DNA of 45,882 bases from an uncultured Flavobacteriales bacterium (GTDB lineage Bacteria > Bacteroidota > Bacteroidia > Flavobacteriales_G > Salibacteraceae), in the NCBI GenBank assembly GCA_913062955.1, contig CAJXZP010000003.1:1-45882 (forward strand). The letters run 5' to 3'. The stretch's first letter is position 1. Each line of letters opens with the position of its first letter. This document shows positions 43,101 to 45,882 of the stretch, piece by piece. Under the pieces are notes generated by a model, which did no database searches, had not been told where the DNA came from, and saw only the letters and a program-made list of their open reading frames with translations. Made by a program: the position numbers and the translations under genes.

Positions 43101-45154
43101 ATGCAGTTGCCTCCGTGAGTACGAGTGCCCTTTCAGGGTGTACTCCTGTTAATATTATGTTGACCAATAACAGTTTTGGATACGATAATGTATTTCTGGA
43201 TTATGGAGATGGAAATTTTTTAAATACCGGATTTTCAAATAGCCTCCATACGTATATTAATAATTCGGTTAATCCTCAAAATAATGTAGTGGAGCTTATT
43301 GCCACTACCCAATATGGATGTAACGATACCACTCTTCAAAACATTACTATTCACCCATCGGTTCAAGCGAGTTTTAGTGGGGATCCAGATGGGTGTAGCC
43401 CCTTAGTCAATAATTTTCAAAATACAAGCTCGGGGAGTACCAGTTATCAATGGGATTTTGGCAATGGAAATCAGTCGAATTTAATAAATCCATCCGAAAA
43501 TTTTATAGCTGTAGGAACCACTCAGAACTACACGGTATCCCTATTAGCTACCTCTAGTTATGGATGTACGGATTCGGTGCTATTAAATGTAACCGTTCAT
43601 CCATCGGCAGTGGCCTCTTTTACCTCCAATTCCAATTCGGGATGTACCCCTTTAAGCGTGGGATTTACCAATGCGAGTTTCGATTTTGATAATTTGTTTT
43701 GGGACTTTGGAGATGGTCTTTTTTCCACCGATACCTTCTCCTTGATTCATCATACTTTTGTGAATAGCACTTCTAATTCCCTGTTTTATGAGGTAGAATT
43801 AATAACAAGTACCATTCATGGATGTAATGACACTTCCGCAATTCAAATAGAAGTATATCCTCCTATTTCGGCCTCTGCCGATATGGATTCCATTGGCTGT
43901 AGTCCGTTTTTTGTTTCCTATCAAAACAATAGTACGGGTGCCAACGGGTATCTATGGGATTTGGGGAACGGTATTATTAGCACCAATCCAACCCCAAATG
44001 AAACCTATTTGAATAATGGGAATTCGGTTATTACAGTACCCGTGGAGTTAACCGCTACCTCTGCATTTGGATGTACCGATGTGTTTTCTAGAAATATAAC
44101 CATCTATCCAAAACCCATTGCGAGTTTTGTGGCTACCCCAATGGTACAGTCTTTTCCTCTTACAGTAGTGAATATTACCAATACCACTTCGGGTACTTGG
44201 GACTATAATTGGAGCTTTGGGAATAACTCGTTTTCGTCCGTACAAAACCCTCCCGTTATTGATTACATTAATATAGGTGATTATACCATTCAGCTAATAA
44301 TCTCCAATTCGTATTGTGCGGATACCGTATCACACCTAGTTCAAATTTTACCGCCCCCTCCCATATCCAGTTTTAGTGGTTCACAAGCAGGGTGTTCTCC
44401 TGTTTCTGTTGCTTTTGTAAACGAATCGGAATACGGAACCGATTATTTATGGGATTTTGGCGATGGGAACACCTCCGTACAACAAGATCCCGTATATACC
44501 TATTTTTTTCCAGGAGTATATTCGGTAACACTTACCGTAAATGGAATCAGTGGAACCGATACTAAAATAATATCCAATGCGGTGGAGGTTTACCCTAATG
44601 CCATTGCTAATTTTGATTACCAACCCATAAAAGTTTCTTCCACAGGTGATAAAACCTTTTTTTATAACCAGTCGGCTAATGCCACTCTTTTTGATTGGAG
44701 TTTTGGAGATGGAAATTACTCGAACGATGAGAATCCAATTTACCAATATTCCGAAGTAGGAGATTATCCTATTACTTTGATTGCAAATAACGAATTTAAC
44801 TGTCCAGATACCCTAACCCACTTTACTTACATTAAGGTAGAAGCCTCCGGAGAATTAACGTTTCCGAATGCATTTGTACCTAGTTCGGGCGGACCAACTG
44901 GAGGAATGTACGAACAGGGAGTGGTAGATAATAGTATTTTCCATCCCATCTCTCATGGGGTAGATACCTACCATTTAGTCATTTTTAATCGTTGGGGAGA
45001 GTTGGTTTTTGAAACCTTTGATGTCAACCAAGGTTGGGATGGATATTACCGAGGTGAATTATCTGCTCAGGATGTATATGCATGGAAAGTAGACGTGATA
45101 TTGGTCAGTGGTGAGGAGAAAATGTTCACTGGAGATTTAACGCTTCTCAGATAA
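40142..45154 (+). CDS. Giant PKD-repeat adhesin with T9SS type B sorting domain
   Basis: 1670 residues from the ATG at 40142 (another Met is at 40115). Signal peptide with cleavage near SSQAQ. About 18 PKD-like modules of 75-90 residues follow, counted by the motif WDFGDG or its variants (TIVWGDG, YYWDFGDG, YSWDFGNG, VFLDYGDG, YNWSFGNN, YLWDFGDG, FDWSFGDG). Most modules begin 'GCSPL' and end '(F/Y)GC.DT', a Cys pair that probably forms a disulfide. The C-terminal ~95 residues are a type B (CHU_C, gliding-motility-associated) sorting domain (LTFPNAFVPSS, HLVIFNRWGELVFET, GWDGYYRGELSAQDVYAWKV). Predicted to be secreted and surface-attached as a long flexible adhesin. It overlaps the PorP/SprF gene by one base (TAATG). 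Confidence 0.93.
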   Translation: MRGVRFVAALVFILFSVSSQAQCFQAFDGLGVLQNTPYYIGCSGGDYAIFVQTDLALGNYTIVWGDGTANATGASLTPPTYVQHTYSATVDTFNITITDNSNGCVINGVVVMEEAVNASIQIPVGGVTVVCAPSPITFINSTTNVSATTIFTWDFGDGTPPAIFNSTNAGLPVIHAYQRNAVSCETVVTLTAENYCSFGNPTAANFSPLMVFDLDTAVINASANTLCYPDTVVTFDNATIKNCLPQGNVQQRYEYWNLGDYWGLGYDSIIPWIPFDPPAQPGHAIAFPGIGSYTIMMIDSNMCGRDTAYSTVNIIPPPTAGLNLAFDSACVGELITITNNSGSGANIYYWDFGDGNGYNQYAGNPTFTFQDTGVNSISVIAGISGTFGVCQDTNQTNIYIKSSPVASFGLDTDQACDSLAVTISDSTSGAVAWSWNLGNGNTSVVANPPVQYYNSPGSYSILLDVTHANGCTDTETNVVNVYPTPTANFMANSVCQNAVASFTDISGSPASDPISSWTWDFGDGNSYIGQHGSHIYPNVGGFAVTLIVATPHCSDTIVDSVSVETKPTAIFTVNDTIGCSPLLVSTTNSSIGATSYSWDFGNGYGSNQMNSTLSYLNSDTVDTNYTLTLVASTTFGCLDTVTLPITVYGGPNSSFTSNSIPECGPVAVHFQNTSTGTVSYLWDFGDSTTTSNLEDPSHIFGNTTLFISHYTVSLIATNANGCTDTSTQVITIYPEPVFPFSTIPDSGCSPLKVTFPAIVGAVSYAWDFGDGTTATGQSPTHVFINNTTNNQFFNVQLIAASPFGCSDTTIEIVTVFPEPTSAFSVNDSIGCGPLSITITNNSLNANSYFWDFGDGDTSLTNAGILTHTFQNITPGQAIYSTQLIAMTPNGCSDTITHNITVHEPVSAGFITNTAGCSPLAATFINTTQGASTYLWNFGDGSISSSANPAHSFFSGSVTDTIYQVTLIASSSFGCADTLIDSVSVYHNAVASVSTSALSGCTPVNIMLTNNSFGYDNVFLDYGDGNFLNTGFSNSLHTYINNSVNPQNNVVELIATTQYGCNDTTLQNITIHPSVQASFSGDPDGCSPLVNNFQNTSSGSTSYQWDFGNGNQSNLINPSENFIAVGTTQNYTVSLLATSSYGCTDSVLLNVTVHPSAVASFTSNSNSGCTPLSVGFTNASFDFDNLFWDFGDGLFSTDTFSLIHHTFVNSTSNSLFYEVELITSTIHGCNDTSAIQIEVYPPISASADMDSIGCSPFFVSYQNNSTGANGYLWDLGNGIISTNPTPNETYLNNGNSVITVPVELTATSAFGCTDVFSRNITIYPKPIASFVATPMVQSFPLTVVNITNTTSGTWDYNWSFGNNSFSSVQNPPVIDYINIGDYTIQLIISNSYCADTVSHLVQILPPPPISSFSGSQAGCSPVSVAFVNESEYGTDYLWDFGDGNTSVQQDPVYTYFFPGVYSVTLTVNGISGTDTKIISNAVEVYPNAIANFDYQPIKVSSTGDKTFFYNQSANATLFDWSFGDGNYSNDENPIYQYSEVGDYPITLIANNEFNCPDTLTHFTYIKVEASGELTFPNAFVPSSGGPTGGMYEQGVVDNSIFHPISHGVDTYHLVIFNRWGELVFETFDVNQGWDGYYRGELSAQDVYAWKVDVILVSGEEKMFTGDLTLLR

Positions 45155-45882
45155 TGAAGGAACAAATTGCAATATTGATTCTGGGACTGCTATCGGTATG
45201 GAATGCGTGTTTTTCACAGGATATCCAATATTCACAATTTTATGCATCTCCTATGTATTTAAACCCCGCATTCGCAGGTACATCGGATCAGCATAGAGTA
45301 GTCGGTAATTTTCGAGATCAATGGCCATCTATTCAGGGAGCTTTTGTATCCTATTCTTTGGCTTATGATGTGAATATTCAAGACGCAAACAGTGGATTGG
45401 GCTTTTTTGTACAAAGAGATCAAGCAGGTTCTGGCGGATTAAATACCACAAATATTGGGGGTGTTTATGCCTATGACATAAAAGTGAAACGTAAACTATC
45501 GTTCCGTCCCGCAATTGGAATAGCATACGGTAGGAAAGCTATAAATGCGTCAAAACTCAGGTTTGGTGATCAACTACTTTCTGGGAGCGGAATTTCGATC
45601 CAATCCAATACTTTAAATGAAAGTGTGGGCTACGTTGATATTTCAGCAGGAGGAATTTTATACTCCAATGATTTTTGGGCGGGGTATTCCGTATTTCATA
45701 TAAACAGACCCAATAACTCCCTTCTTGGACGAGATAATTATTTAGACGCTTTTCATTCCATTCATGTGGGCTATCGCTTACCTATGACCCGGACGGTAAA
45801 ACGTGAAATAGTGAGTGCATTTATTGTAGCTGCCAATTATAAGTCTCAAGGAAAATGGGATCAGTTTGATATTGGAATGTAC
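45154..45882 (+). CDS. PorP/SprF-family T9SS outer membrane protein (partial, runs off window)
   Basis: The first 243 codons, from the ATG of the TAATG overlap with the adhesin gene; the 3' end lies beyond the window. Signal peptide (ILILGLLSVWNACFSQ), then the family's start DIQYSQFYASPMYLNPAFAG, the conserved NFRDQWPSI and alternating barrel strands such as SGLGFFVQRDQ, RPAIGIAYG and FWAGYSVFHINRPNNS. PorP/SprF proteins are 14-strand barrels that secrete or hold type B T9SS substrates such as SprB at the surface. Direct coupling to the adhesin points to a dedicated partner. Confidence 0.93.
   Translation, partial: MKEQIAILILGLLSVWNACFSQDIQYSQFYASPMYLNPAFAGTSDQHRVVGNFRDQWPSIQGAFVSYSLAYDVNIQDANSGLGFFVQRDQAGSGGLNTTNIGGVYAYDIKVKRKLSFRPAIGIAYGRKAINASKLRFGDQLLSGSGISIQSNTLNESVGYVDISAGGILYSNDFWAGYSVFHINRPNNSLLGRDNYLDAFHSIHVGYRLPMTRTVKREIVSAFIVAANYKSQGKWDQFDIGMY

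Noticed and set aside
44447-44746. Minus-strand frame inside the PKD adhesin
   Set aside because: Shadow of repetitive coding DNA; the plus-strand frame is continuous across all PKD modules.

Overview
The window looks like an accessory-rich stretch of chromosome from a Bacteroidota bacterium, most likely a member of the Flavobacteriales (an inference). The reasons are an AT-rich base composition, several secreted proteins ending in type IX secretion (T9SS) sorting domains, a PorP/SprF protein next to a PKD-repeat adhesin, WG-repeat, PCMD-like, FISUMP and tethered TPR-AraC proteins, LytS/LytTR pairs, and promoter-like TAnnTTTG boxes in place of a classical -10. I saw no tRNA, rRNA, CRISPR array, transposase or integrase.

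Layout. 1-593: two copies of a structured repeat. 594-3950: three unrelated secreted proteins (DUF4197, SH3b, LamG-like). 4291-7234: a tight four-gene signalling operon of a lipoprotein with a run of Cys-x-x triplets, a 7-helix membrane protein, a NarL-type histidine kinase without a sensor domain, and a NarL/LuxR response regulator. 7235-15880: secreted and outer-membrane proteins, a T9SS substrate, a WG-repeat protein, a SIMPL-like protein divergent from a membrane-anchored putative DNA-binding protein, and a quinone-oxidoreductase-like MDR enzyme. 16282-23305: three more T9SS substrates (Kelch, C-type lectin, PCMD-like), a cobalamin-type binding protein and a TPR/AraC regulator. 24197-28004: an AlkB alkane monooxygenase, two small hypothetical genes, a SanA/YdcF-family protein and a bestrophin. 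28168-29718: an HxlR repressor divergent from two SRPBCC genes. 29944-31672: a LytS/LytTR two-component pair. 31782-36465: a beta-barrel candidate, a LOG-family enzyme, a lipoprotein, a luciferase-like flavin enzyme and a DUF1853 protein. 36763-45882: a TPR lipoprotein, a FISUMP lipoprotein lying between two perfect 65-bp repeats, a giant 18-module PKD adhesin with a type-B T9SS signal, and the start of its PorP/SprF partner, cut by the window end.

The intergenic DNA is unusual. It carries several dispersed repeat families, including degenerate tandem arrays with a strict 7-nt period (RYCNNNN), hexad tracts, an imperfect ~165-bp repeat, a structured ~125-bp repeat in at least three copies, and copies of gene 3' ends. 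The two strongest candidates for something undescribed are the Cys-x-x lipoprotein/7TM/kinase/regulator operon and the 65-bp-flanked FISUMP cassette. All function calls come from reading the sequence; no database search was run.
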